A DNA stretch of 64,000 bases from Branchiostoma lanceolatum (taxonomy: Eukaryota; Chordata; Leptocardii; Amphioxiformes; Branchiostomatidae), in contig NC_089732.1 in NCBI RefSeq assembly GCF_035083965.1, positions 10,121,424-10,185,423 on the forward strand, written 5' to 3'. The translations under genes and the position numbers were made by a program. The notes under the pieces were generated by a model that was not told the DNA's origin, did not search any database, and saw only the letters and a program-made list of their open reading frames with translations. The number at the start of each line of letters is the position of its first letter. Within the stretch, counting starts at the first letter, position 1. Below, one piece after another: positions 1 through 13,000 of this stretch.

Positions 1-1024
1 GCCGAACTGGCCGATCCAACCACACAGTCCCCCAGACAGAAACCTGAATTTTCTGTTTCTCAGCTCAAAATCGACGCAAAATATAAAGTTGACTTACTTT
101 TCCCTTGCTTGGTTATCCGAGGGTACAGTGCTACCTTTCCCCTTGGCGTACATGCTGGATAGCTGGACTGTCACGCACCTGTCAACCCATCAAGCCCCAG
201 CCCGACCCGGTAACCATGGAAACACGATGATGACTTGTCAAAAGGTCTCCGCTGATTGGTCTATTTGTTTGGCGGGAGACAGCCCAAACTTGAAGCTATA
301 AATTTCAAAACCCACGTGACTGTAAGTTGATACCTGATTGGCTACTGTTGAATTAGCCACTTCATTGATGGTGCTGTGCATTTCTGCAATGGCTCCCCCG
401 TCCTTGTACGTTTGTAAAATATTATATTGCCATTCCTTGATATCAACGAAGAGCATGTACCACAGACATATAGCAACCATGTCCTTTTGCGTTTTTAATA
501 GTATCCGCTATATCTTTCTGAGTGGTCAGGATTGCAAGAAACCAAACACCAACGAAACAACAAAGATATCGGGAGGTAGCGCCACTGATTGGAAGAGCCA
601 AGTTTGTGTAGCGCAACACCGCTAATACTTGCTGGGATTTTGTAACTTTATTTGATAATTTGTTACAACCGTAGGGTTTCCCTTTCCCCTTCCTGAATCA
701 GATATACCATGACGAAGCCTTCCTGTTTGTGGGCTTCATGAGTACAATGAGCGCGCGCTGAACGGTGTTATTTCCTGGCGTCCTGCGCTACGAGCCAAAA
801 AATACAGCCCGTACTGAAGAAAGCCTCTCGCTCCCTTCTCCAGCGAGCTACTTGTGAGTATCGGTCGGAGGTCAGCCGCTGTTTTTATCGATTTTGCGGG
901 GGCGTCTGGAGACAAATATTTACCTCACATGATAGGCAACTCCCCTTTCCATTCGCCAAAAACTTATTAGCTATTGAATCTACACCGCAGCCTCCCTCCG
1001 GGGTTAGATCATTTCCCCTGCAAG
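1..1024. other. Upstream intergenic region and presumed ATG10 promoter
   Basis: I see no convincing coding exon here; the open frames are short and lack domain logic. The last ~300 bases are richer in GC and CpG (for example GCGCGCGC near 750) than the surrounding AT-rich DNA, which fits a promoter and 5'UTR of the ATG10 gene starting at 1025. An in-frame ATG at 974 would add 17 residues to ATG10. I did not choose it because the downstream ATG has the better context and gives an N-terminus of the usual family length. Confidence 0.4.
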
Positions 1025-4000
1025 ATGGCCGCCGGTACCCTGACTTGGTGCCGGTTCAAAGATGAAGCTTCCCAGCTTCTGAGACATTCAGATCGAATAA
1101 AGGACGGCTGGGAATGGACAGAAGTCGAGGTAACGACACATTCTTTCGTACTGGCCAGACAGAATGTTTCTGTGTGAATCAGATCGTGTGTTAAAAATGC
1201 GAAAAGGTGTACGACCGAACGGGTGTTTACGAGTTGGTCGCACCATTTCGGGGTCACAGCGAGTTCGGAATGTGCCATTCATTGTGGTGCGCGTGTACGG
1301 CTCCATTCTCCTTCCCGCTGCCCTTTGGAGCCTGACCTTGGGAACACTTCAGCTGTGGCACGCCGCGTGTTTGGGACATTACGTGCGCGCGACGGAAGAA
1401 CACGGTTGTCGTCAGTAAGGAAGGGGGTGGAAACAGAAAGGTCTGATTTGCCCAAAGTTGGGTGTGTGGGGCGGCGTGGGGGTGGATATGGAGTGTGGAG
1501 TGAAAGTTCAACCGTTCATGGTTCAACGTCAGAAAGTGAAAGTTTGCACTGTCCACGTGGGTTGGTCTAAAGCTTGGATCAATGGGAATGGAGGAAAGTT
1601 TTATACATGACGGCATTTTTATTTCCCTCCCCTAATCCTCCCTAATATTCAAAACTCTTATGATAACATGATAAACATTAATGCAATTATGAATTTGAGA
1701 AAGTGGTGAAAACATTGTGTATTTCTTGTTATTGAAAAAAATGTATGAGTTATGCTTTGGGAGGATGATGTGATCACACTCTATTTTTTTATTTAGGATA
1801 CTTAGGATTCCTATGTCAGTCATAAACTGTCCTGTTACTTATTTATTATCATCCAGGCACAGATGTGTATTCAAGGGGGCGGGGTCATCTTGGCACTAGC
1901 GGTATTGTTTACAATTGGACATTGTGTAGTATTAACACCTAAGGCTATTGTTCTTCCAATCAATAAAATTAAACCAGTTAACTTGGTTTGTTTTGTAACA
2001 ATTTGTTAAATTAAAAATCAATGAATATCATTGATTTGAAGTTTACCAGTTATTTGACCATAAAATTTGTTCTCTACTCTACTCTTTGATAATTATCCAG
2101 AGGTCTTTCACAACTGTTTGTGTAGATGGGTTTTGTTTAAAAATCAGTATATGAATTATGATGACAAACTTGTTGATTTTTAAGCACTGTGTTGTCCAGG
2201 ATCTGTTTTACCATTGTTTTGAGAAAGTATTTGTTTACTACATTGTCTTCATATCAGGACATTTCTAGCCAGATGAAATTGGGTGTATCATCATATTTTC
2301 AAGGCTAGAATTTAGTACTGCAAGGCATGCCACATGACCTCCAGTAACCCTGCATTGTACAGATGATTGACATGATCACATGACCGTAGCATGCTGCTGT
2401 GTGGAAGGTAATCATCACTGAGGTTCTTCTCTCTTTTTATCCATCAAAAGGTTGTGAAAGGGGTTATAGTAAAGTAAGTATACTTGAATCTTTTGAAAGT
2501 TAGAGTTTACCACTTTGCAAAACATTTCGTTGGCTTAATTTGGGGGGGGGGGATTTATACTGGGAAAAATACACTCAGGTAACAAGCCTGTTTTTCAGGT
2601 ATCTCTGGTATCAAAATCTAAAAACACAACTAGCACTAAAAGCTTGGCCAATATAATTGTGTTTTCAGGTTTCTAGCCACATCTTGGTTTTAGAATCGGA
2701 GGAAATACATGTATGCTCTTTTGTACTCAAAGGGAAATGATAATTATAACACATGACTTGTTTTCAAAACACATGACTTGTTAGTATAAATTATTCACCT
2801 GATGGTTTTGTCAGAGGATATTTGTTACATGTCCTTGAAATAAAATAAAGACCAGTGCAATTTGACCCAACTGTAACACATGTGTATGTAATGCTTGGTG
2901 AATTAGCAAGATTTAGTCCAATAAATAACCAATTTACTCATGAAAAAGAATGAATGTGTCAAGAAGAACCAAGAAATATGAGAATATTGATATACATTGT
3001 ACATTGTATGTCTAAATGTGTGACATCTGAATGCTCCTTATGCAAGAATATTTTAAGGATTATTTGATATTCAGTTTGACCAAAATAAACAGTGGGCTGC
3101 CCAGGCCAATTAAAAGATCTTGATACGCCAATGGGGACAAACCTATCTTGTTGGTATGCTTCCAGTTTGGTTGGCAGTTTTATTGAAAAAGCTGCCACTT
3201 TAAAGCGAAAAAGTATATTTTCAAAAATGACATTTCATCAAGTAAGTGCATCTTTGAGGAAAAAATAAACATTCAAGATTATTTGTTATTTACACAAGAG
3301 ACTCATAAACATATGAGTCATGGAGTGGTGTTGGATTACTCTCCAAGCAGAGGTTTGGCTTCGGCTGGTTTTTGACATGTTTCTTTAGGCGTTTTTGTCA
3401 GGCTTTCTATTTTGTCCCGTTTTCTTTATGGCGGCTGTACCTCTTAAACACCTCTGCTTGGAGAGTAGTATTGGATCTCTTGTAACTGTCCCATTTACTA
3501 GTTGTTGTTGCCAGCTTCGCTCTGGGTGTGAACTAACATACTGAGTGTTTTTAACGCAAGTGAAAATGTCAGCACCTGGTTGGACCCACCCCAGAATTTC
3601 CGCTGTAATCACAGCTGTAGAAGTGCACGTTACTTGGCAAAGCCCTTGCATCCGAGCTGACGGTAATAAACAATCTCTCCCGCGGGCAGGCAGCCCAAGT
3701 ACACTAAATTAAGCATTCACTGCACAGTTTAGAACGGGGCACAAAAATAATCGTCACACTTTGTGTTTTCTGGTGATATGATCAGGAATTGTGTCCAATG
3801 AGTGCACACATGATTATTATACATGTATTATGCCGTGATCTTTATCTGGGTCAGGTCCGCTGGGGGGCATTGTGCTGGTGGTCCCAGGTGGAAGCTACCA
3901 CCTTATCAACTGTGTATCCACAGATACATGATCTGTGTAGAAACAGTGTCAACCTAGACTTGATCCCAGAACTACATGGTTTAGGATGTGTGCTGACTGA

Positions 4001-7000
4001 TAGTGGAGATTTTGATATGGTGCTTTGTTGGAGGAGTTAGTTTAAGTTCTTCACACTTACATAGATGCAGATATCATTATCTGCCTATTTTGTCTTTCTG
4101 TATTTCCATCCATACAAAAATAATTCATTATTCCAGCTTACTGGTATATGCAACATTTACAAGAAAAGAACTGCTTGTAAAATATACATGTGTTGCTGAA
4201 GTAGAGAGAACTCTATAAAAAAATGCTAAATCTGATGATGCCTGTTGTTGTAACTCTGTATTTGTTTCTAATTTACAGTGGAAAAATTAGCGATAATAGC
4301 GACAGCATTATCCACAAGCAATACTATAATCAATAGATTCCCTGGTGAAAATTACATAGAAACACATAATCATAAAATCAACTTTAACCAAATAGAGTTA
4401 AGTAGTGCTGATGAAAATGAGTAGATTTACCCGACACTAAGTGGGTTAAAATGCCCCCAGAAGTGCCAAATTCCTGTAATAATCATGATTTATTCTTCCT
4501 GGAAACATTGATTCTTGAAACTCATACTAAGCTGTGACTGTGGTGGTCACATTCTTATCCAAGTTCCAGGAACTACCTACAGGTGCACCAGAATAAAATA
4601 TATGATAGAAATCACACATTGCCAAGGATGGGCTAGGAAGGATGTCCCATTGTGATAGTTAGATATTTAGAAGGTCAAATCATTTCCTGCATTATAGAAC
4701 ACCATGATTGTGGACCATGATTAGGTCGATTGGTTGCTTTTTGTAACCAGTATTTATCTCATAGATATGTTAAGTACTGTATTGCTTTGCCACAGTTTTT
4801 GTGACACAAAGTTTGATGCACTGTAGTGCTGGCCTTGGTGCTTAATTCTAAGTTACCATATCAGCAGAAGGACATCATTACAGTACATCACTGAATCACA
4901 CTCCACAGTGTTGTTGATTAACCACTGATTAGTGGTGCCCAACAAGTTGCTTACTGCAGTACATGTAGTTCCAAAAGTCACAATTTACAATAAACATGTT
5001 AGCAGTTAGCAAAACCTCAAAGGATTATTTTCAAAGTGATCTTCTATTACTAGTATTAGGTCCAATTCATTGTTCAACCTGCTTTGCATTTTGAATGTTC
5101 TGTAGCCAGGGTCTAATTTGAGGAAGCCATGTTGAATTTAAAAGGAAGTTCGAGGCGCTAAACTTCTCCATCACAGCAGTCTCTCTCTCTCCACACAGTT
5201 GGTGAAGTACCAGGTACTTAACCCTCTCCGACCTCTCGCTAGGCTGTGAAGGAATCCCTTGTTGCCATGGGAACAAAGCCCAGGTGTGCTATCATAGGGG
5301 CGGAGGCCCCTGGGTGGATGGCTTTATGGACACACAGGAAATGACCACCATGATCTTGGTAATCCTGTCGAGGCTGGGCTCTACCATTATCCAATTAGAG
5401 GGGTGGTATGACAAGTGTAAAGAGGCTGTGACTTGAAACAGAAAGGTGTTAAATTGTTAACTTTCTCTCACATTGTGATGAAGCCTAGATGGCGAACACA
5501 ATAGGATGGAAAAAGTACAGGCTTTTAATGGTTGTAGGAAAAAAGCTCTAAATTGATGACATTTGGGTCCATTGTCCCTGAGGTAGAAAATCCTATAAAA
5601 GGAGAGGTAATCAGCATCGTACAACCAGTCAATCAATTAAAGGAGGTCTCCCACACACAAACCAATCTTGTTGAACTCGTTTAGGAATAAGAGAGAGGAT
5701 AAAATACCTATAAATTTATCATGTTATCATTCATCCTTGAAACAGTTATATCGTTAATGGCTTATGTTACAGAGAGATGCTCCTGTTCATCTTTTGACAA
5801 AATTTATCATATCTGCTAAACATGGTGCTATAGCATCAGGGTTTTGGAATCGTAACATTTGCTAATTGAAAATAAATGGAAATGTTACATGTAGGTGCAG
5901 CATGGCAAAAAAAAACTAGGATTGCTGAACAGGATAAAATGTTGCCATTTTGCCAGAATCTAACTTTGAATGAAAATGTGGATATCACACATGTGTTGTA
6001 ATCTCAGAAAGTGTCTGAAGATATCAATCTGTGCTGCATTTCTATAAACAGGCCCTTGGACAGGAATATGGGTAATACAGTACTCCCAAAACACAGTGAC
6101 GAAGAGGCCACAGTTGTACAATTCTGATTATTGACTGCTTGGATTCTCTTAGATGGGAAGTCATAACGTTTTATAACTGCTAGAATTCTCTGAACATTAC
6201 AATCTTCTGCCCAACATCTGCTTGGACATTAGATGAATTAAACTATTACATGTTCTTTGAGGAGGTTGCATGTTGTTCTCCCGATTCTTTTGAACCGATA
6301 AGGGGAAATAAAGCCACCACATTGTGTATCTGTGGTCCAGAGTATTGGGAAAACGTCAAGTTAGTGTCTCATCTTCATTTGTCAGTATCGGGGTGTGAAG
6401 TCACCAGGGAGCGTCTGCCCACCTTTAAACTTGACCTTCACACCTGTTGTGATGATCTCTTGGCTTGGCTTCGTGTAGGAAGATGTTGTGACAATACCGT
6501 ACTGTGAAAACCCATCTAAATGGGATCTCCAAGCAGATACAAGGGCGATCAACACTTTTTTAGTCATATCCACATGTTGATTAAAGCTTAATTAGCCCTT
6601 TTTCTGTGGTGTCGATCAAATTTTACAAATGCAAACCTTTTCTCAGCATACTGTAACATTTGCTGTGTTTCTAAGTTTGTGGTTTCTACAAATTCGAAAA
6701 TTTTTGAGAAGTTTCCTCCATAGTATTTACCGGCTTGAAATGTGTACTTAAAAGATCCAAGAAATCAAATTGGTGTGGCCTGATGTACTGATACTAATCA
6801 TTGTAATGGGACTGTAGAAACTTGAGACAAGACCAGTGTCTCTCCTCCAGATCATCTTGGAGACACTCATTACAAAGATGGGATGTTTGTCCCAAGAATA
6901 TCTGCTTTACTGAATTACTGCTCAAGCTGCACGGATTTAGTTAAGTAATGTGTTCGTGTTCTGTTTTATCATTGATTTTTAGGGACCATTCATATATGAA

Positions 7001-10000
7001 AGTAAGTAAAATATATTCTTTATTATTTGTGCAATGAGATTATTAAAACTGCATTGCTGATTAAGAACATGTTTCTCTTCTGGTGTTTGTATCATTTTAT
7101 TTATAAAACATGTTGCAGAACACCCACTGTCTGTGTAATACTGTAAATCCATTTATGTTCATGGTGATTTAATTTCGTGGTAGGGAGAAAATGGAGTGTT
7201 CATTTTTTTGGTGGTTGAAACAAGGTGGTAGGCAGGTAAAAGGCAGAACTAAAAAATTTTTGCCGGTTTTAAGTCAGTGATGAAGAAGTTACTATGAAAA
7301 AACGACCGTTAAATCATCGCAAACATTAAATGCATTTACAGTAGTACCACACACATACACTGTTGGAGAACTGCATCCCCCCTCTTCCCACTGCCCCCAT
7401 GGTACGGTCTGATTTGTAATCTGGGCAGCTTGCCAAAATCGATACTGGTGTTTTCCCACTTTCGCCCATATATGGAAGTGATGCTTCCAGTCCAAGTGAC
7501 CGTGGAGGCCTTTCGAAAGAACTCCTGGCACAATGGCAAATCTACCCTCTCCATCCCCTGCACCTCTACACACAGACATTATATACCCATTAGGTGGGAG
7601 TAACTCATGGTGACAATTATAAGGGCGTAATTACAAACTTGGCTTCCTTCGACAAAGCTTCATATGAGATTATTTCCAGTTATTTTACCATATTGAGAGA
7701 TATTAATTTGCTTATTTTTTTCCACCAATGGGCTTGGTCAAATTGAATTATCTGTTTTCGGAATAAGCCATTTAGAGTCAATAGCCCGTGGCAATGGTTG
7801 TAAAGATGAACATTTTGACAGGAATGTTACCACAATGTTCTGGGTATGGGTAATAAATATGTTGGAAATGAATGCGATGGAGTGAATTGATTGCTCCAAG
7901 ACCAGGTTAGGTGCTGCGGAGGTGCAATATGCCGTACGCCTGTGGCTAGCTAATTGCCTAATTAATGGGGAAATTAGGAATGCTGTCTATAAATTGTTGG
8001 CACAATGCGACATTTGACAACATTAGGTCTGGTTTGCAGTGCGCCTGAGGGAAAACAACAGCGACGTGTTAAATGCCTCGCGGGGAGAACGCGTACACGC
8101 GGTCTGCGTAGCCAGCAACAGGGCCCTGATGTAATCATCTACATTCCCTTCACTATAAATCTCTCCTATTGGTGTATTTGGAAATAAAGGTATCCTCATT
8201 GAGTATTCACTGATAATATCTTGATCCATGATTTAATTGGTGAGCATGCAGTGCACACAGTTTTCCTGCCAGTATATGTGCGCATGTAGTTTCTTCACAC
8301 ATTCAACACGTACTTGTAATTTATCAGTTATATGCTTGTATATTTTATATCATTTTCCATGGGGGTGTTGCCATTTTATGCACCAATTGACCCCTGCCCT
8401 CTACAGTTATAGAATGGGCTGTGGTCACTTTGATATCACTGACGGACTGTAAAAAATTGGGATTGTGAGGAATTTTTTCTCAAATGGATTTCTTTTTTAT
8501 ACATAATTAGTATTACATGTACATTTAATGTTTACTTTAAACTATTAAGAAACATATAAAAGTCTTTCCTGCTCCCATTTAGCAAACATTTAATGATCGC
8601 ATATTTCACATCATGAAATATTATAAATTACATTGTGTTTCTAACAATCACAATAAACAAAGCTTGCATGATTTTCCAAAAGTATTTTTGTCACAATACA
8701 GTAGTACGGAGAACCACGTTCCTCTTTCAAGCAGCCCAAAACGTAGGTGTCCTCTGTAGGGACATATACTGCCTGTTGAAAAGTATTTCTGAGGGAAAGA
8801 AAAGTTTGGAAGAAAGAGGTAGAAGTTGTCATTCTTTCCAGCAATGTAGAAGCATTATGTGCTGCTGGATTTGGTGTCACAACTCAAAGCCATTTTTGAA
8901 AACCTTTTGTCCTGCTCAATGAGGGTTTGTATGCTATTTTTCTATTTTGATTTCCCATAAATTCATAGAGACAGCCGTGTTGCGTAATTCGTAGCGATGT
9001 GACCGAATTCTGCGTAATTGCCATCCTTGATTCTAGCGTAATATGTAGGGGGGTTCTTCTGAATTCAGCGTAAAGCATTTTCGTGACCCCCCATGCAGAC
9101 CCTCATAGAGTTGTGTGTCCCAGCCCAGAAATAAAGTTTTTCCCTTTTTTGTACCACCCACATTCACAGTCTATGTGATTCAGCTGATAGTTTTGGTATT
9201 AATGTACAACGTGTGACATCCAGCCATAAACACAAGTCCTAATGTATCCCCCACTTTGTAACAAGCGTCGGTGGCGAAAGACACGTTGCAACTGGGGTAG
9301 AGGTGTGGAATGTGCGGTATCCGGTGTTCTTTCCTCGCTGACATGCAACGTTGGCAGTTTTTGGCCGAAGGGGAGCAGGTTGGAATCTGGTGGCATGCCA
9401 AACATTCCTAGGAAGCAGGGAACAGTGAGACGCATTCCCAAGGGAGCACTTTACCAACTCAGAAGCACTCTGCCAAAGGTGTTCTTGGCTTGAAAGTTGA
9501 AACTCAAACTTAGTCAACACATATCACATTCTCTAATGACAAGTTTTTGAAGTTCATTTAAGAATTATTGGAAGGGCAAAGACAAACGCCCGGTGCTTTC
9601 TATTCTGTTTCTCGATACCATTTCTAAATTTTTCCCCAGATTTTCTCACTTCTTAAATAAACCCTGTCACAGTTCTTCTCTTTGCCCTCTCCATTACTCT
9701 CCAAGCAGAGGTTTGGCTCCAGCTAGTTTTGACATACTAGCTTTTTAAGCGTTTTTATTGGGCTTTCTATTTTGTCCCATTTGTCACATGTACATGTAAA
9801 GAAAAGGACAAAATAGAAAGCCCAACAAAACGCCTAGAAACATGAAAAAGAACTAGCCGGAGCCAAACCTCTGCTTGGAGAGTACCTATTCCTTGCTTAC
9901 GAGATGAAATGAAAGTAAAAGTCAGTAGGGTTTTAAAAACTTTATTATAACAATCACAATTTGACATAGGAAAGATGCTTATTGTGTATTCAGCATACAC

Positions 10001-13000
10001 TGCTGAAGAATTCCTTTGAAAGGCCGAGACGGATATACATACAGTGACTGGCAAAAAAAGAATTAACCTGGGAAAAATCTCCCTGACATTTTCACACTCA
10101 CTCACACAGCAGTCCTTTGGTTCGTGTTTAAAAATAACACCAGTTCCTAGTAAAGCTGACTTCCCTGCAAGGTATTCCTTCCTAGACGCAGTGGGGAACA
10201 TTCTAATTGATGTGCTTGAATTGTCCCTCAGAAAGCTGTCTTCAATCTGAGCCATGTTGGATGCTCTCCACAGCAATTCTGTGTTGCGTATTTTAAGATA
10301 AGTTGAAAATCTTGGCTAGTTTTCAACATCTCTGAATTGAAATGTGAAGTTAATAACCCCATGATATAATACTCTCAGGGAGGCTTGTTGTCTTACATAA
10401 ATGTCTTGGAAAATATGAAAGGAATCATTCTTGCCTAGGTTACGAGGGAAAAACTATTCCCAACGTGTTAATATATCAACAGATATAAAGATTCTGCAAA
10501 CATTTATCATTGTTTTTTATGTGCAAGGAAATTGAAGGAAACAAATTTGCTATCAATAGTCAAGAATACATTATATTGTTAATTGCATAGCATAAAAACT
10601 GTTTGTACTAGTTCGTGATGAAAGTTTGACGCCCAGGTAGAGCATTACGTAATGCAAAATACTGTAAATTCATTTAATATTGCGGTTGGTAACTTTTGCA
10701 GATGGGGGGAAAGGGAATAGTTCATTACATCTAATTTTAATGGTATCAACAAAAATCACTGTCTCAAATGTTAGTGATCAAATGTTTGCGATTATGAAAT
10801 TTTAGCAGTTGACTAGTAACCATGAAAGTTACTGAAATTAAATTACTGTTACGGTAAATCAGGCAAGTGGGTAAAAAAACAACTTGAGAAAATTTGCCCT
10901 GTTGCTTGATATATTTTGTATTACGTAGTACACTACAACAGGGCTCGAAATAGTGGGTGCATGTGCACCTGTGTGCACCCAAAAGTGTGCACCTAATTTT
11001 TAACTGTGGGTGCACCAGTGCACCTAGATATTTTTGTAGGCTATAGGGTAGAGGCACTATAATTGTACAATGGTATACAAAACATTCTTGAAATTCAAGT
11101 ACAGTATCTGAAAAAGTAATATAATCTTTGTTGTACTTTGCTTAATGCATCACTTGTTTGAAATTTTGAAGTTAGCTATAGAATTACAGATGGAAGTTCA
11201 TAAGAGCGTTAAACTTAAAAATGTACTTAAAGATGTTTTGCTGACATTCAGCTTTATTTTATGTTGTGTACCCAAAATTCTTTCTGTGCACCTAATTTTT
11301 TTGGTTGGGTGCACCTATTTCCAAAAATGAATTTCGAGCCCTATTAAGTACATGTAACAAGTGTCTTTCTTTTTATGTTCTAACATAGATGTGATAGCTG
11401 GTAGAAGGACTGCTGTAGATTGTTTGCTAAATCTTTGAGCAAACTTCCATCCCCAGCCTGAAGGTAAACCCCTCTCCCAGGTGAGTTGAGAAACAAGCGT
11501 CAGCCCCGCCCAACTGTTCCACAGACAAGCAGAAGGCCAAGCAATGTCACTCCATAACCAGGGTTGCTACGGCAACCAGCCGGACCTCTTGACCTGGGAG
11601 GGCTGTGATTGGCTGGCTGGCTGATGTGTACTTAGTTCACATGTGTATGCAGTTTTCCCTGCACCAGACAAGGCCACCCCAAGACTGGGGAGGAATACTA
11701 ACTAGCCCAGAAGAGGTTTCCTCCCTGGCAAGAGTATGTGATTTGAATTCGTAATCAGGAGGCCACGGACTGGTGGGTTTTGCATGCAGTTTGATCTATT
11801 GGGGGTAAACAAGTGGTGTTAAATGCTCCTTTATGCCTTGTTAAGTGCCTGTGAAAGAAAATGCACAACAATGTTATTAATCCGGCTCTACTCAATAACA
11901 GTCTTTCAATTGGATGGATGTAATAGCCATGAAATAACACAGTTAATCTATAATGAAAATAAATAAGTTTACGTCGACTAAGCATATATATCAAAGGCAA
12001 CAACTCATTTTGTCGTTGTGTTTACTTAAGATGTCTTGTCAAAGGTCTTACTTTCAGATTAATACTTTGTGTTGAATTTGTTACTGTTATTTTTCTTAGC
12101 TTTGCAATGTGAAGTGTCATATTTTGTATCATTTCTATATTTTTGGTTGACTTGAGTTTGGACCTATCAGATTCCTACAGACAGAAGAAAAAAATCAATT
12201 GTCATTTGGGTGTGCTATCAAATGTTTCAGTGCTGCAACCTAGATTTTATGATACCTTGCTCCAGGAAATTGATTGAAGTGCCTTTCTGTGCACAGCTCC
12301 CACCAGACAGTGGAAGATGTGGGGAAAGTACATTATTTAAGTAGAGGAAGGGAGTGATGGTGGCGATGTGTGCTTGACAGATATAATTAACCTGAATATT
12401 GTAATCAAATGACTCAAAGATAACAGTAAAAACACAATCAGGGAGGAAAGATGTCACTTTTGAATATTATTGTTTTTTGTAGTGCACATTCATTTGTCGT
12501 TTGTTAGCAGAACCCCAAAGCCGTGATTATTGAACTGTCCTGTACATTTTTAGCGAAGGTTTTGCCCTAGGAAATATCTGGTAGTCAAGTATTAACACAT
12601 GAGATTTAGCTATGTTCTTCGGCACTTAGTTGCTTTAATCCCAACTGTTATTTCGTTTCTGCTTAAGTTCTCCCAAAGAATCAAATTAGATGGTAAATTG
12701 TTTCCCTATCACTAGTTTGATATACACATGTATGGATAGATTATATGTCATTAAGCTCATTTTATATGGGTAAAAGAGATGTTGCCTCATAACTTGATGG
12801 AAATTAATCCTCTGTATTTTGTATTACAGTAAGTCATTACCAGCAATATTAGGACTTGTGGTGTATTTGTATGAACAACAGCCACTATAATCTCAAATTG
12901 TTCTTTAGCAATTTTATAAGGGTTGAATTAAATTAGTCTCTTGTTTACTCTAGAACTCCTTTGGAATTTCTCATTAATTACCTACTTACTTAATTACTGA

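Noticed and set aside
974..1024. Upstream in-frame ATG for ATG10
   Set aside because: It would add 17 residues not expected for the family, and the ATG at 1025 has the better context.
9767..10276. 169-codon minus-strand frame overlapping the MITE
   Set aside because: It runs out of the palindromic element into unrelated DNA; no domain seen, so a chance frame is more likely.
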